DNA from: an uncultured Eubacterium sp.
GTDB taxonomy: Bacteria; Bacillota; Clostridia; Lachnospirales; Lachnospiraceae
Direction: 5' to 3'
Assembly (NCBI GenBank): GCA_910577295.1
Contig: CAJTLS010000026.1
Span: forward strand, 1 to 35,276
Length of the DNA stretch: 35,276 bases
The notes under the pieces were generated by a model that was not told where the DNA came from, did no database searches, and worked only from the letters and a program-made list of their open reading frames with translations. Made by a program: the position numbers and the translations under genes. This document shows, in pieces, positions 8,451 through 17,042 of this stretch (positions are counted from its first letter, which is position 1; every line of letters starts with the position of its first letter).

Positions 8451-9557
8451 ATGAAAGCATATCTGATACTGGAAGATGGAACCGTCTTTATCGGTAAGAA
8501 TATAGGGAGTAAGAAAGAGATTGTCAGTGAGATTGTATTCAATACATCCATGACAGGATATCTGGAAGTATTAACAGACCCGAGTTATGCCGGACAAGCG
8601 GTTGTTATGACATATCCTCTCATCGGAAATTATGGTATCTGCCGGACGGATATGGAAGCGAAACAATCGCAGACAGACGGCCTAATCGTAAGAGAACTTG
8701 CCCGTCTTGGCAGTAATTTTCGAAAGGAACAAAGCATTCAGGAGTTTTTGATAGAACAAAATATTTCGGGGATTCAGGGGATTGATACAAGGGCGTTGAC
8801 GAAAATATTACGGGAAAAGGGTACGATGAACGGAATGATAACGACCGAAAAACCGGATGATATGCCGTCCATTCTCGAAAAACTTAGACAATACAGCGTT
8901 CGTGGTGTAGTGGAGAAAGTGACAACGAAAGAAGTCATCCTCTACAAACCGGGCGATTTGAATACGAATAGCAACCTTTCTGTCAGGAAAAAAGTTGCTA
9001 TTCTTGACGTAGGAACAAAATATAATATTGTGCGGTGTCTGCTCAACCGCGGCTGTGAAGTTTCTGTATATCCGGCGCAAACAAAGGCGGTGGATATTCT
9101 CGCAGCAAAACCGGACGGTATTATGATAACGAACGGTCCGGGAGATCCGAAAGAATGTGTGGAAATCATTGACGAGCTGAAGGTTCTCTATCAGTCGGAC
9201 ATACCGATTTTTGCCATATGTCTTGGCCATCAGTTAATGGCGCTGGCCGCCGGATGCGATACGGAAAAGATGAAATATGGACATCGGGGAGCCAATCATC
9301 CGGTAAAAGATTTGGCAGGCGGCCATGTTTATATTTCATCCCAAAATCACGGTTATGTCGTAAAAGCATCCTCCATACCGGAAGAAGTAGCAGAAGTTTC
9401 CTTTGTCAATGTCAACGATGGAACCGTAGAGGGTCTGACGTATAAGAATAAAAAAATATTTACGGTACAGTTTCATCCAGAAGCCTGTGCCGGTCCGAAA
9501 GATTCGGAAGTACTGTTTGAACGTTTTATGAACATGATGGATTGCAAGGAGGATTAG
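8451..9557 (+). CDS. carA: Carbamoyl-phosphate synthase small (glutaminase) subunit
   Basis: Hydrolyses glutamine and channels ammonia to CarB for carbamoyl phosphate, feeding pyrimidine and arginine synthesis. The 368-aa protein has the CPSase small-chain N-terminal domain (about 1-150; GYLEVLTDPSYAGQ) and a class I amidotransferase domain (about 180-360) with the triad Cys257 in AICLGHQ, His342 and Glu344 in QFHPEA. Preceded by a GAGGAGAA ribosome site. It begins 27 nt after the ANTAR gene and its stop is 6 nt from carB, so co-transcription with both is likely. No separate carA promoter or PyrR-type leader is visible. Confidence 0.97.
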   Translation: MKAYLILEDGTVFIGKNIGSKKEIVSEIVFNTSMTGYLEVLTDPSYAGQAVVMTYPLIGNYGICRTDMEAKQSQTDGLIVRELARLGSNFRKEQSIQEFLIEQNISGIQGIDTRALTKILREKGTMNGMITTEKPDDMPSILEKLRQYSVRGVVEKVTTKEVILYKPGDLNTNSNLSVRKKVAILDVGTKYNIVRCLLNRGCEVSVYPAQTKAVDILAAKPDGIMITNGPGDPKECVEIIDELKVLYQSDIPIFAICLGHQLMALAAGCDTEKMKYGHRGANHPVKDLAGGHVYISSQNHGYVVKASSIPEEVAEVSFVNVNDGTVEGLTYKNKKIFTVQFHPEACAGPKDSEVLFERFMNMMDCKED

Positions 9558-9563
9558 TGTACG

Positions 9564-12500
9564 ATGCCCAAAATAGAAGCGATAAAAAAAGTATTAGTAA
9601 TTGGCTCCGGCCCCATCGTTATTGGTCAGGCAGCCGAATTTGATTATGCAGGAACACAGGCGTGCCGTTCATTAAAAGAAGAGGGAATGGAAGTTGTACT
9701 CATTAACTCGAATCCCGCCACGATTATGACTGATAAAGCCATTGCTGACTGCGTTTATATTGAGCCGCTGACGGTTGAAATCGTACAGAAATTAATAAAA
9801 AAAGAAAAACCGGACAGTATACTGCCGACGCTTGGCGGTCAGGCCGCCTTAAATATCGCGATGGAGTTAGAGGAATCGGGATTTTTAAAACAGGAAAACG
9901 TCCGGCTCATTGGCACGACGGCAAAGACGATTCGCAAAGCGGAAGACCGCCTTGAGTTTAAAGAAACGATGGAAAAAATACAGGAACCAGTCGCTGCCAG
10001 TATCGTTGTGGACAAGACGGAGGATGCCATCGCTTTCGCGAATGAGATAGGGTATCCGGTTGTTATCCGTCCGGCCTATACGTTAGGCGGAAGCGGCGGC
10101 GGTATTGCCGATAACGAAGAGGAGTTACGGGATATCTGTGCGAACGGACTGCGGCTGAGCCGTGTGGGTCAGTGTCTGATTGAGCGGTGTATCGCTGGCT
10201 GGAAAGAGATTGAGTATGAGGTAATGCGCGATTCTGTGGGCAATTGCATTACCGTCTGCAATATGGAAAACATCGACCCGGTAGGCGTTCATACCGGCGA
10301 CAGTATCGTTGTCGCGCCGTCCCAGACGCTTGGGGATAAGGAATATCAGATGCTTCGTTCGTCTGCGCTGAACATTATTACGGAGCTTGGTATTACCGGC
10401 GGGTGTAACGTACAATTTGCCCTCCATCCGAAAAGTTTTGAGTATTGTGTCATTGAAGTCAACCCCCGTGTCAGCCGTTCTTCGGCGCTTGCCTCAAAGG
10501 CAACCGGTTATCCGATTGCAAAAGTAGCGGCTAAAATTGCTCTTGGCTATACGTTAGATGAAATACCGAATGCGATTACGCAAAAGACTTATGCCGGTTT
10601 CGAGCCGGCGCTCGACTACTGTGTCGTTAAGATTCCCCGTCTTCCTTTCGATAAATTCCTTCAGGCAAAACGGACGTTGACGACGCAGATGAAAGCTACC
10701 GGAGAGGTCATGAGCATTTGTGATAATTTTGAGGGAGCCCTGATGAAAGCGCTTCGCTCTCTGGAACAGCATATTGACAGTTTAGATATCGGACGTTATT
10801 CCGAACGTTCTAAGGAAGAACTACTGGAACGCATTCATGCGGTTGACGACCGCCGTATTTTTATCATCGCCGAACTGTTGCGAAAAGGTGCGACATATGA
10901 TGAAATCCATGCCATCACGAAAATAGACTACTGGTTTATTGATAAAATCTCCCGTCTTGTAGAGATGGAAACAATATTAAAGAGCCGGAAACTTACGCCG
11001 GACATATTGGCAGAAGCAAAGAGGATGGAATTTCCGGACCATGTGATTGCCGGTTATGCCCATATGACGGAGAAGCAGGTGCGTCAGATGCGTCTGCAAA
11101 GTGGGATTACCGCCGTATTCAAAATGGTCGATACGTGCGCAGCGGAGTTTGCGGCAAGTACGCCATACTACTACAGCGTGTTCGGAAGCCAGACAGAGGC
11201 AGAAGCAGATAAAAAATCCGCTAAGAAGCGTATTCTTGTACTTGGCTCCGGCCCCATCCGCATTGGCCAGGGGATTGAATTTGATTTCTGCTCCGTCCAT
11301 TGTGTGTGGTCGCTTGCCGGAAGCGGTTATGAGACAATTATCGTCAACAATAATCCTGAGACGGTAAGTACGGATTTTGATGTGGCGGATAAGTTATATT
11401 TTGAGCCTTTGACACCAGAAGATGTGCAAAATATCGTTGATATTGAGAAACCGGACGGAGCAGTTGTGCAATTTGGAGGACAGACGGCAATTAAACTGAC
11501 CGAAGCTCTTCTGAAAATGGGCGTGCCTATTTTGGGAACGAGCGCGGAAGATGTCGACGCCGCCGAAGACAGAGAGCTATTCGATGAGATTTTAGGAAAA
11601 TGCGGCATTCCAAGACCTGCCGGCAAGACGGTATTTACGACGGAAGAGGCGCTGGCAGCCGCCGGAGAACTCGGATATCCGGTGCTTGTGCGGCCGTCTT
11701 ATGTATTGGGCGGACAGGGAATGCAGATTGCCATAAACGAGGATGATATTCGGGAGTTTATGTCGGTGATTAACCGCCATGTGCAGGAACATCCGATTCT
11801 TGTGGACAAATATCTGATGGGGAAAGAGGTTGAAGTGGATGCCGTATGCGACGGGGAGGATATTTTAATCCCCGGCATTATGGAGCATGTGGAACGCGCC
11901 GGAATACATTCCGGTGACAGTATATCCGTATATCCGGCCATGAGTATTTCTTCTCATGTTCAGGAGATATTGGTCGATTACACAAAAAAACTTGCCCAAT
12001 CGCTCCATGTTGTGGGGCTCATTAATATTCAGTTTATTGTATATGATGAAGAAGTATATGTCATTGAAGTGAACCCCCGCTCTTCGCGCACCGTACCGTA
12101 TATCAGCAAAGTGACGGGAATACCTGTTGTCCAACTCGCATCCCGCGTAATTCTAGGTGAAAAAATCAGGGATATGGGGTATGAACCGGGACTGGCGCCG
12201 AAAGCAGATTATATTGCCATTAAAATGCCGGTATTTTCTTTTGAGAAGCTGAGAGGTGCGGAGATTAGCCTCGGGCCGGAAATGAAATCAACCGGTGAGT
12301 GCCTCGGCATTGCGAAATCGTTCGAGGAAGCGCTCCATAAAGCATTTATAGGCGCAGGTATTCAGCTTCCGAAACATAAGAAAATGATTTTGACCGTGAA
12401 CGATAGTGCCAAAGAAGAGGCCGTCTCTGTTGCAAAACGCTTTCAGAATCTCGGTTATGTTATTTATGCGACGCGCGGTACTGCCAGATTTTTAGGGAAA

Positions 12501-12770
12501 CATGGCGTAGATGTAATCGGTATCAATAAGATTGAACAGTCGGCGCCGACTCTGATGGATTTACTTCTCGGCCACGAGATAGATTTGGTAATTGATATTC
12601 CGAAACAGGGTGAACATTCTCACGATGGTTTCCTTATCCGTCGTACTTCGATTGAAACGGGCGTGACCTGCCTGACATCGTTAGACACGGCAAATGCCCT
12701 TTTAACGGCGTTGGAAGACACCCGCGAGAGGGAAGTATCGTTAATCAATATAGCGGATATTTCGTCTTAA
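9564..12770 (+). CDS. carB: Carbamoyl-phosphate synthase large subunit
   Basis: Makes carbamoyl phosphate from bicarbonate, ammonia and two ATP. The 1068-aa protein is of normal length and shows the internal duplication: two halves each opening with a nucleotide-fold motif (VIGSGPIVIGQ near residue 12, VLGSGPIRIGQ near residue 560), each followed by an ATP-grasp domain with a glycine loop (LGGSGGG, LGGQGMQ) and an EVNPR motif. A C-terminal MGS-like allosteric domain spans about 930-1068. Its ribosome site AAGGAGG overlaps the end of carA, which supports translational coupling. No clear terminator follows; the next promoter, of rpsO, begins 32 nt downstream. Confidence 0.97.
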   Translation: MPKIEAIKKVLVIGSGPIVIGQAAEFDYAGTQACRSLKEEGMEVVLINSNPATIMTDKAIADCVYIEPLTVEIVQKLIKKEKPDSILPTLGGQAALNIAMELEESGFLKQENVRLIGTTAKTIRKAEDRLEFKETMEKIQEPVAASIVVDKTEDAIAFANEIGYPVVIRPAYTLGGSGGGIADNEEELRDICANGLRLSRVGQCLIERCIAGWKEIEYEVMRDSVGNCITVCNMENIDPVGVHTGDSIVVAPSQTLGDKEYQMLRSSALNIITELGITGGCNVQFALHPKSFEYCVIEVNPRVSRSSALASKATGYPIAKVAAKIALGYTLDEIPNAITQKTYAGFEPALDYCVVKIPRLPFDKFLQAKRTLTTQMKATGEVMSICDNFEGALMKALRSLEQHIDSLDIGRYSERSKEELLERIHAVDDRRIFIIAELLRKGATYDEIHAITKIDYWFIDKISRLVEMETILKSRKLTPDILAEAKRMEFPDHVIAGYAHMTEKQVRQMRLQSGITAVFKMVDTCAAEFAASTPYYYSVFGSQTEAEADKKSAKKRILVLGSGPIRIGQGIEFDFCSVHCVWSLAGSGYETIIVNNNPETVSTDFDVADKLYFEPLTPEDVQNIVDIEKPDGAVVQFGGQTAIKLTEALLKMGVPILGTSAEDVDAAEDRELFDEILGKCGIPRPAGKTVFTTEEALAAAGELGYPVLVRPSYVLGGQGMQIAINEDDIREFMSVINRHVQEHPILVDKYLMGKEVEVDAVCDGEDILIPGIMEHVERAGIHSGDSISVYPAMSISSHVQEILVDYTKKLAQSLHVVGLINIQFIVYDEEVYVIEVNPRSSRTVPYISKVTGIPVVQLASRVILGEKIRDMGYEPGLAPKADYIAIKMPVFSFEKLRGAEISLGPEMKSTGECLGIAKSFEEALHKAFIGAGIQLPKHKKMILTVNDSAKEEAVSVAKRFQNLGYVIYATRGTARFLGKHGVDVIGINKIEQSAPTLMDLLLGHEIDLVIDIPKQGEHSHDGFLIRRTSIETGVTCLTSLDTANALLTALEDTREREVSLINIADISS

Positions 12771-12802
12771 GAGGACATCGTGACATAAAATGCAATTCAT
12801 TA

Positions 12803-12831
12803 TTTACAAACAGGGTACTTTATGTTATTAT
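12803..12831 (+). promoter_or_regulatory. Promoter of rpsO
   Basis: -35 TTTACA at 12803-12808, an exact 17-nt spacer, and -10 TATTAT at 12826-12831. It is placed about 95 nt upstream of the rpsO start and gives the ribosomal protein gene its own transcription independent of carAB. Confidence 0.75.
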
Positions 12832-12837
12832 ACAGAA

Positions 12838-12925
12838 GTTAATAATTTACCATTGCCCGGATTTTGGACGACTCCGACCATGTCTGCGTAATTGGTGCAA
12901 ATAATAAAAGTGGAGGTACATCGTT
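12838..12925 (+). promoter_or_regulatory. Structured 5' leader of rpsO, possible S15 autoregulatory RNA
   Basis: The roughly 88-nt leader can close on itself: ACCATTGC near its 5' end can pair imperfectly with the GTAATTGGT region just before the ribosome site, enclosing a CGGA...TCCG hairpin. Ribosomal protein S15 represses its own mRNA through leader structures in several bacteria, with different RNA folds in each group. This leader is a plausible case, but I cannot match it to a specific known class by eye. Confidence 0.35.
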
Positions 12926-13192
12926 ATGATGACAACAGAAAAGAAAAAAGAAATTATTGCTGCCTATGGCAGAACACCAAACGATACCGGTTCACCGGAA
13001 GTTCAGGTAGCTCTTTTAACAGAGAGAATTAATACTTTGACAGAACATTTGAAAGAGAACAAAAAGGACCATCATTCACGCCGTGGTATGTATAAGATGA
13101 TTGGTAAGAGAAGAGGTCTTCTTGATTACCTGAAGAAAACCGATTTGGAAGGGTATCGTGCGCTGATTGAGAAATTGGGCTTGCGCCGATAA
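12926..13192 (+). CDS. rpsO: 30S ribosomal protein S15
   Basis: Binds 16S rRNA early in small-subunit assembly. The 88-aa protein has the diagnostic DTGSPEVQVALLTERI and KKDHHSRRGMYKMIGKRR segments and ends LGLRR, as bacterial S15 does. GGAGG at 12912-12916 lies 9 nt before ATG 12926; the next codon is also ATG, so the true start may be 12929. It has its own promoter and is closed by a strong terminator. As in many bacteria it lies upstream of pnp, here with a NUDIX gene between them. Confidence 0.97.
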   Translation: MMTTEKKKEIIAAYGRTPNDTGSPEVQVALLTERINTLTEHLKENKKDHHSRRGMYKMIGKRRGLLDYLKKTDLEGYRALIEKLGLRR

Positions 13193-13206
13193 TATGTTTA
13201 TGCCGG

Positions 13207-13240
13207 GTGCTTTCGTATGCGAGTACGAAAGCACTCTTTT
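13207..13240 (+). terminator. Intrinsic terminator of rpsO
   Basis: GTGCTTTCGTA (13207-13217) pairs perfectly over 11 bp with TACGAAAGCAC (13224-13234) around the 6-nt loop TGCGAG, followed by TCTTTT. It lies 15 nt after the rpsO stop. Confidence 0.85.
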
Positions 13241-13294
13241 GCATGGCACATCAGCTATTGTGCACAAATGGAAAACAGAAAAAGAGGTATCGAT

Positions 13295-13750
13295 ATGGGA
13301 AGAGATCGTAGTCAGGCAGTCGTATGCCGAATGGGAAAACTTTTATTAGTGGAACACTTTCTAAAAGGCCGCCGTTTTTATAATCTGCCCGGCGGAGGTA
13401 TCGAGGATGGAGAGACACCGGAAGAAGCGGCTCTTCGTGAATTGGAAGAAGAGGCGGGAGTAACGGGGATTATACTTCGTCCACTGGCAATTGAATATAA
13501 AGCGGACGGAGAAAGCAGAATTTATTCTTTTTTAGTGGAAATACCGGATGACGCAGTTGCAGTAAAGGGAATTGATCCTGAACTGCCGCCGGAAGAACAG
13601 ACCATTCTCGGCGTAAAATGGCTGGAGCTCAATGAAATTGCTGAGCGCGACCGCGCCTATCTCTTTGGCGCCGGCCTTATGCGTATTCCTGAGTTTCACG
13701 ACGAGATATTAACATGGCCGGATAATGAGATTAGCTATCCACAGAAGTAA
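13295..13750 (+). CDS. NUDIX hydrolase
   Basis: A 151-aa protein with a complete Nudix box: Gly, five residues, Glu, seven residues (TPEEAAL), then RELEEEAGV. This loop binds Mg2+ and hydrolyses a nucleoside diphosphate linked to another moiety; the substrate cannot be told from sequence. The start is ATG 13295 because AGAGG lies at 13283-13287 with a 7-nt spacer and the protein then begins MGRDRSQAVV. Earlier in-frame ATGs (13217, 13268) are less likely: the first falls inside the rpsO terminator hairpin. No promoter is obvious between that terminator and the start, so it may depend on read-through from rpsO. Confidence 0.88.
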   Translation: MGRDRSQAVVCRMGKLLLVEHFLKGRRFYNLPGGGIEDGETPEEAALRELEEEAGVTGIILRPLAIEYKADGESRIYSFLVEIPDDAVAVKGIDPELPPEEQTILGVKWLELNEIAERDRAYLFGAGLMRIPEFHDEILTWPDNEISYPQK

Positions 13751-13753
13751 TGT

Positions 13754-13782
13754 TTGCATTTTACCGTTTCATTGTGTATAAT
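13754..13782 (+). promoter_or_regulatory. Promoter of pnp
   Basis: -35 TTGCAT at 13754-13759, 17-nt spacer, -10 TATAAT at 13777-13782. Transcription would start near 13790, leaving a leader of nearly 200 nt. Confidence 0.7.
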
Positions 13783-13801
13783 AGAACGGTATGTATAAAT
13801 T

Positions 13802-13969
13802 GAGATGATACCGAGACTTCTGAAAAGAGCATTCAGGGAGTGGTCTTTTCAGTAGTTTCGGCATCTCACAGAAAAAGAAAAGATTGGTGTGAATGATATT
13901 GTTTCACACGCTGCTTTGTGTCTGTGCGCTGCCTGACGCAAGGCCGGAAGATGTAAAGATGACAGCGCA
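13802..13969 (+). promoter_or_regulatory. Long structured leader of pnp
   Basis: Three hairpins can be read. The largest spans 13802-13867: GAGATG pairs with CATCTC at the base, then 13811-13828 pairs with 13844-13861 over 18 positions with one G-U pair and one mismatch, closing a 15-nt loop. The second is GTGTGAA (13887-13893) with TTCACAC (13903-13909). The third is TGCGCTG (13925-13931) with CAGCGCA (13963-13969), just before the ribosome site. In E. coli a long pnp leader duplex is cut by RNase III and the product is degraded by PNPase itself; a similar control loop is plausible here but not shown. Confidence 0.6.
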
Positions 13970-13984
13970 GAAATGAGGATTATT

Positions 13985-16081
13985 ATGTACAAAACATTTA
14001 CAATGGAGTTAGCGGGACGTACATTATCGGTTGATATTGGACGTATGGCAGCTCAGGCAAATGGTGCCGCATTTATGAAATATGGCAATACGGTTGTTTT
14101 ATCAACGGCGACGGCATCTGAAAAACCGAGAGAGGGCATTGACTTTTTCCCTCTCAGTGTAGAATACCATGAAAAGATGTATTCGGTAGGACGTATTCCG
14201 GGTGGTTTTACGAGACGCGAAGGGAAACCAAGTGACAATTCCATTCTTACCTGTCGTGTCATTGACCGTCCAATGCGCCCGTTATTTCCAAAAGATTACC
14301 GCAATGACGTAACACTTGAAAATGTCGTTATGGATGTTGACCAAGATTGTTCTCCTGAACTGGTGGCAATGCTTGGTTCAGCACTGGCAACATGTATTTC
14401 AGACATTCCGTTTGACGGCCCGACGGCGGCTACGCAGGTTGGTCTTGTAAACGGTGAACTTGTTTACAATCCTACGAGTGCACAGCGTGAAGAATCCGAC
14501 CTTGCGTTGACGGTTGCGTCCACACGGGATAAGGTTATTATGATAGAAGCAGGCGCCAATGAAGTAGATGAAGATACGATGATACAGGCAATCTATGGAG
14601 CCCATGAAATCAACGGACAGATTATTGAATTTTTTGATAAAATTGTTGCCGAGTGCGGTAAAGAAAAACATGAATATGAGCATTTTGAAATACCGCAGGA
14701 ATTGTGGGATGACATGGTAGCGTTCATTACTCCGGCCGCTATGGAAGAAGCAGTATTTACAGATGTAAAGCAGGTGCGCGAAGAAAATATCCGCAAGATT
14801 ACGGAGCAGTTGGAAGAGCGCTATGCAGAAGAGCATGAGGACTGGCTTCCGTTCCTTGGTGAGGCCGTGTACAAATTCCAAAAAGTTACGGTACGCAAAA
14901 TGATTTTGAAAGACCAGAAGCGTCCAGACGGTCGTGAGGTCAAACAAATCCGTCCGCTTCATGCAGAAGTTGATGTACTTCCTACGGTACACGGTTCCGG
15001 TTTGTTCTCCCGCGGACAGACACAGGTTCTGAACATTACGACGTTAGCGCCTCTCTCCGAAAAACAGAAACTGGATGGTTTGGATGAAAATAAAACAAGT
15101 AAACGCTACATTCATCACTATAACTTCCCATCTTGGTCAGTGGGCGAGACAAGACCATCCCGCGGACCGGGAAGACGTGAAGTGGGACATGGCGCTTTGG
15201 CAGAGAGAGCTTTGCTTCCTGTTATTCCAGATGAAGAAGAATTTCCATACACGATTCGTACCGTGTCAGAAATTTTGGAGTCAAATGGTTCTACCTCTCA
15301 GGGAAGTATTTGTGCATCCACATTATCTCTGATGGCTGCTGGTGTGCCAATCAAAGCTCCTGTAGCCGGAATCTCTGTTGGTTTGGTAACCGGAGAGACG
15401 GATGATGATTATTTGATTCTTACCGATATACAAGGTCTTGAGGACTTTTTCGGGGATATGGACTTTAAAGTGGCAGGTACTCATAAAGGTATTACCGCCA
15501 TTCAGATGGATATAAAAATTCACGGTCTGACAAGAGAAATCGTAGAACAGGCAATTTACCGCACGAAAGAAGCCAGACTGTATATTTTAGATGAAGTTAT
15601 GCTCAAGGCAATTGATGCTCCTCGCAAAGAAGTGAGTGTTTATGCACCAAAGATTAAGCAAATCATGATTGACCCTGCAAAAATCGGTGAAGTTGTCGGA
15701 CAGAGGGGAAAGACGATTAATGAATTAATCGACCGTACCGGAGTCAAGATTGACATAACGGATGATGGCGCGGTTTCCGTATGCGGTACGGATAAGGCTG
15801 CCATGGACGAGGCAATCCGTCTGATACAGATTATTGTTACCGACTTCGAGAAAGGACAGATATTGGAGGGCGAGGTAATCAGTATTAAAGATTTCGGCGC
15901 TTTCATTGAATTTGCTCCGGGTAAAGAGGGTATGGTTCATATCTCCAATATTGCGAAACGTCGCATCAATCATGTAGAGGACGAGCTTACGCTGGGTGAC
16001 CATGTAAAGGTTGTCTGTCTTGGTAAAGATAAGATGGGACGTATCAGTTTCAGTATAAAGGATGTTCCAGAAGAGAAATAG
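13985..16081 (+). CDS. pnp: Polyribonucleotide nucleotidyltransferase (PNPase)
   Basis: Phosphorolytic 3'-5' exoribonuclease of mRNA turnover. The 698-aa protein has two RNase PH domains (about 1-140 and 300-540) around an all-helical linker, then a KH domain (about 555-615, with IGEVVGQRGKTINELI) and an S1 domain (about 620-695, with GEVISIKDFGAFIEF). Start ATG 13985 is chosen because TGAGGA at 13974-13979 is 5 nt upstream; an in-frame ATG at 13973 overlaps that site. A long structured leader precedes it and a strong terminator follows 4 nt after the stop. Confidence 0.97.
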   Translation: MYKTFTMELAGRTLSVDIGRMAAQANGAAFMKYGNTVVLSTATASEKPREGIDFFPLSVEYHEKMYSVGRIPGGFTRREGKPSDNSILTCRVIDRPMRPLFPKDYRNDVTLENVVMDVDQDCSPELVAMLGSALATCISDIPFDGPTAATQVGLVNGELVYNPTSAQREESDLALTVASTRDKVIMIEAGANEVDEDTMIQAIYGAHEINGQIIEFFDKIVAECGKEKHEYEHFEIPQELWDDMVAFITPAAMEEAVFTDVKQVREENIRKITEQLEERYAEEHEDWLPFLGEAVYKFQKVTVRKMILKDQKRPDGREVKQIRPLHAEVDVLPTVHGSGLFSRGQTQVLNITTLAPLSEKQKLDGLDENKTSKRYIHHYNFPSWSVGETRPSRGPGRREVGHGALAERALLPVIPDEEEFPYTIRTVSEILESNGSTSQGSICASTLSLMAAGVPIKAPVAGISVGLVTGETDDDYLILTDIQGLEDFFGDMDFKVAGTHKGITAIQMDIKIHGLTREIVEQAIYRTKEARLYILDEVMLKAIDAPRKEVSVYAPKIKQIMIDPAKIGEVVGQRGKTINELIDRTGVKIDITDDGAVSVCGTDKAAMDEAIRLIQIIVTDFEKGQILEGEVISIKDFGAFIEFAPGKEGMVHISNIAKRRINHVEDELTLGDHVKVVCLGKDKMGRISFSIKDVPEEK

Positions 16082-16085
16082 AAGT

Positions 16086-16118
16086 AAAGCCCTATAGCTT
16101 CGTTGCTATAGGGCTTTT
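16086..16118 (+). terminator. Intrinsic terminator of pnp
   Basis: AAAGCCCTATAGC (16086-16098) pairs perfectly with GCTATAGGGCTTT (16105-16117) around the loop TTCGTT, running into a short T tract. It starts 4 nt after the pnp stop codon. Confidence 0.85.
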
Positions 16119-16137
16119 ATCTCATAGGAAAGTTCTT

Positions 16138-16167
16138 TGGCTGCGCTTCTCAGCCAGCCATTTTTTT
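16138..16167 (+). terminator. Second terminator-like hairpin, upstream of the amidohydrolase
   Basis: TGGCTG (16138-16143) pairs with CAGCCA (16155-16160), immediately followed by T7 at 16161-16167. An alternative pairing uses CAGCCA at 16151-16156. It lies 20 nt after the pnp terminator and ends 16 nt before the ribosome site of the next gene, so it can act as a back-up terminator or as an attenuator of that gene. Confidence 0.55.
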
Positions 16168-16196
16168 GTGAAGTTATGATTTTGGAGGGAAGCAAG

Positions 16197-16964
16197 TTGA
16201 AAGTGGCAATGACGGATATGGATATTGTGTGGGAAGATAAGGAGAAGAATAAGAGTCTCTGTGCCGCGATGGTTAAGGAGGCTGCCATGTATGGCGCCGA
16301 CCTTATTTTGTTTCCGGAGATGACACTCACCGGTTTTTCGAATGATGTACCAAAAATAGCAGACAAGGAGCAGGAAACGATCCGTTTTTTTGTGGAACTG
16401 GCAGAGGAAAGAAATATTGCCATCGGTTTTGGCTATGTATCCATGCCGGATAAGAAAGGGCGTAATCATTTTGCCCTCATCGATTCCAATGGTTCTCTTC
16501 AAATGGATTATGTGAAACTACATCCTTTTACGCACGGAGGAGAGGCAGATTTTTATGAGGGAGGAGACAAATTTGGCTGTTTTACCTTGTTGGAACAGTG
16601 GAACTGTGCCGGATTTGTCTGTTATGATTTGCGTTTTCCAGAAAGTTTTCAGAAATTGCCGGACAGAGACGTTATATTTCTGATTGCCAACTGGCCGGAA
16701 AGCCGTATTCGTCAGTGGTATGCCCTGTTGCAGGCAAGGGCAATCGAAATGCAGTCCTATGTTGTCGGAATCAACCGTACCGGAATGGGAAGCGGTATCC
16801 GCTATCCGAAAAGTTCTGTGGCATATAACCCAAGAGGAAAAGAACTTGTTGCTGAAACGGGAGAGATGAATCGTTATGTGGAGTTGAATTGGGATGCCAG
16901 ACGCCGCTATGCCGAAGTTTTTCCTGTCCGTAAAGACCGCCGTAAGGGTTTTGATTATGAATAA
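16197..16964 (+). CDS. Nitrilase-superfamily carbon-nitrogen hydrolase (amidase)
   Basis: Hydrolyses a non-peptide C-N bond, probably of a small amide. The 255-aa protein shows the catalytic triad of the superfamily: Glu41 in LILFPEMTLTGFS, Lys107 in YVKLHPF, and Cys142 in GFVCYDLRFPE. The block around the cysteine resembles omega-amidases (YafV/Nit2 type), which act on 2-oxoglutaramate or similar, but the substrate is not certain. The start is TTG 16197, with GGAGGG at 16184-16189 and a 7-nt spacer; this gives MKVAMTDMDI, typical of the family. No promoter is visible between the two upstream terminator-like hairpins and the gene. Confidence 0.85.
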   Translation: MKVAMTDMDIVWEDKEKNKSLCAAMVKEAAMYGADLILFPEMTLTGFSNDVPKIADKEQETIRFFVELAEERNIAIGFGYVSMPDKKGRNHFALIDSNGSLQMDYVKLHPFTHGGEADFYEGGDKFGCFTLLEQWNCAGFVCYDLRFPESFQKLPDRDVIFLIANWPESRIRQWYALLQARAIEMQSYVVGINRTGMGSGIRYPKSSVAYNPRGKELVAETGEMNRYVELNWDARRRYAEVFPVRKDRRKGFDYE

Positions 16965-17042
16965 AAACCGCCGTTTTTTTCCATACTCTAAATAGCACAT
17001 GAATAGCGTTGTGCAATTTGATGTTCAGAAATGAGGATTCGT

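Noticed and set aside
13217..13294. Upstream ATGs as the NUDIX start
   Set aside because: The first lies inside the rpsO terminator stem and neither has a ribosome site; ATG 13295 has one with ideal spacing.
16964..16990. Terminator after the amidohydrolase (AAAAAC / GTTTTT around CGCC)
   Set aside because: The stem is five A-T pairs and one C-G pair; too weak to call, although a T-run follows.
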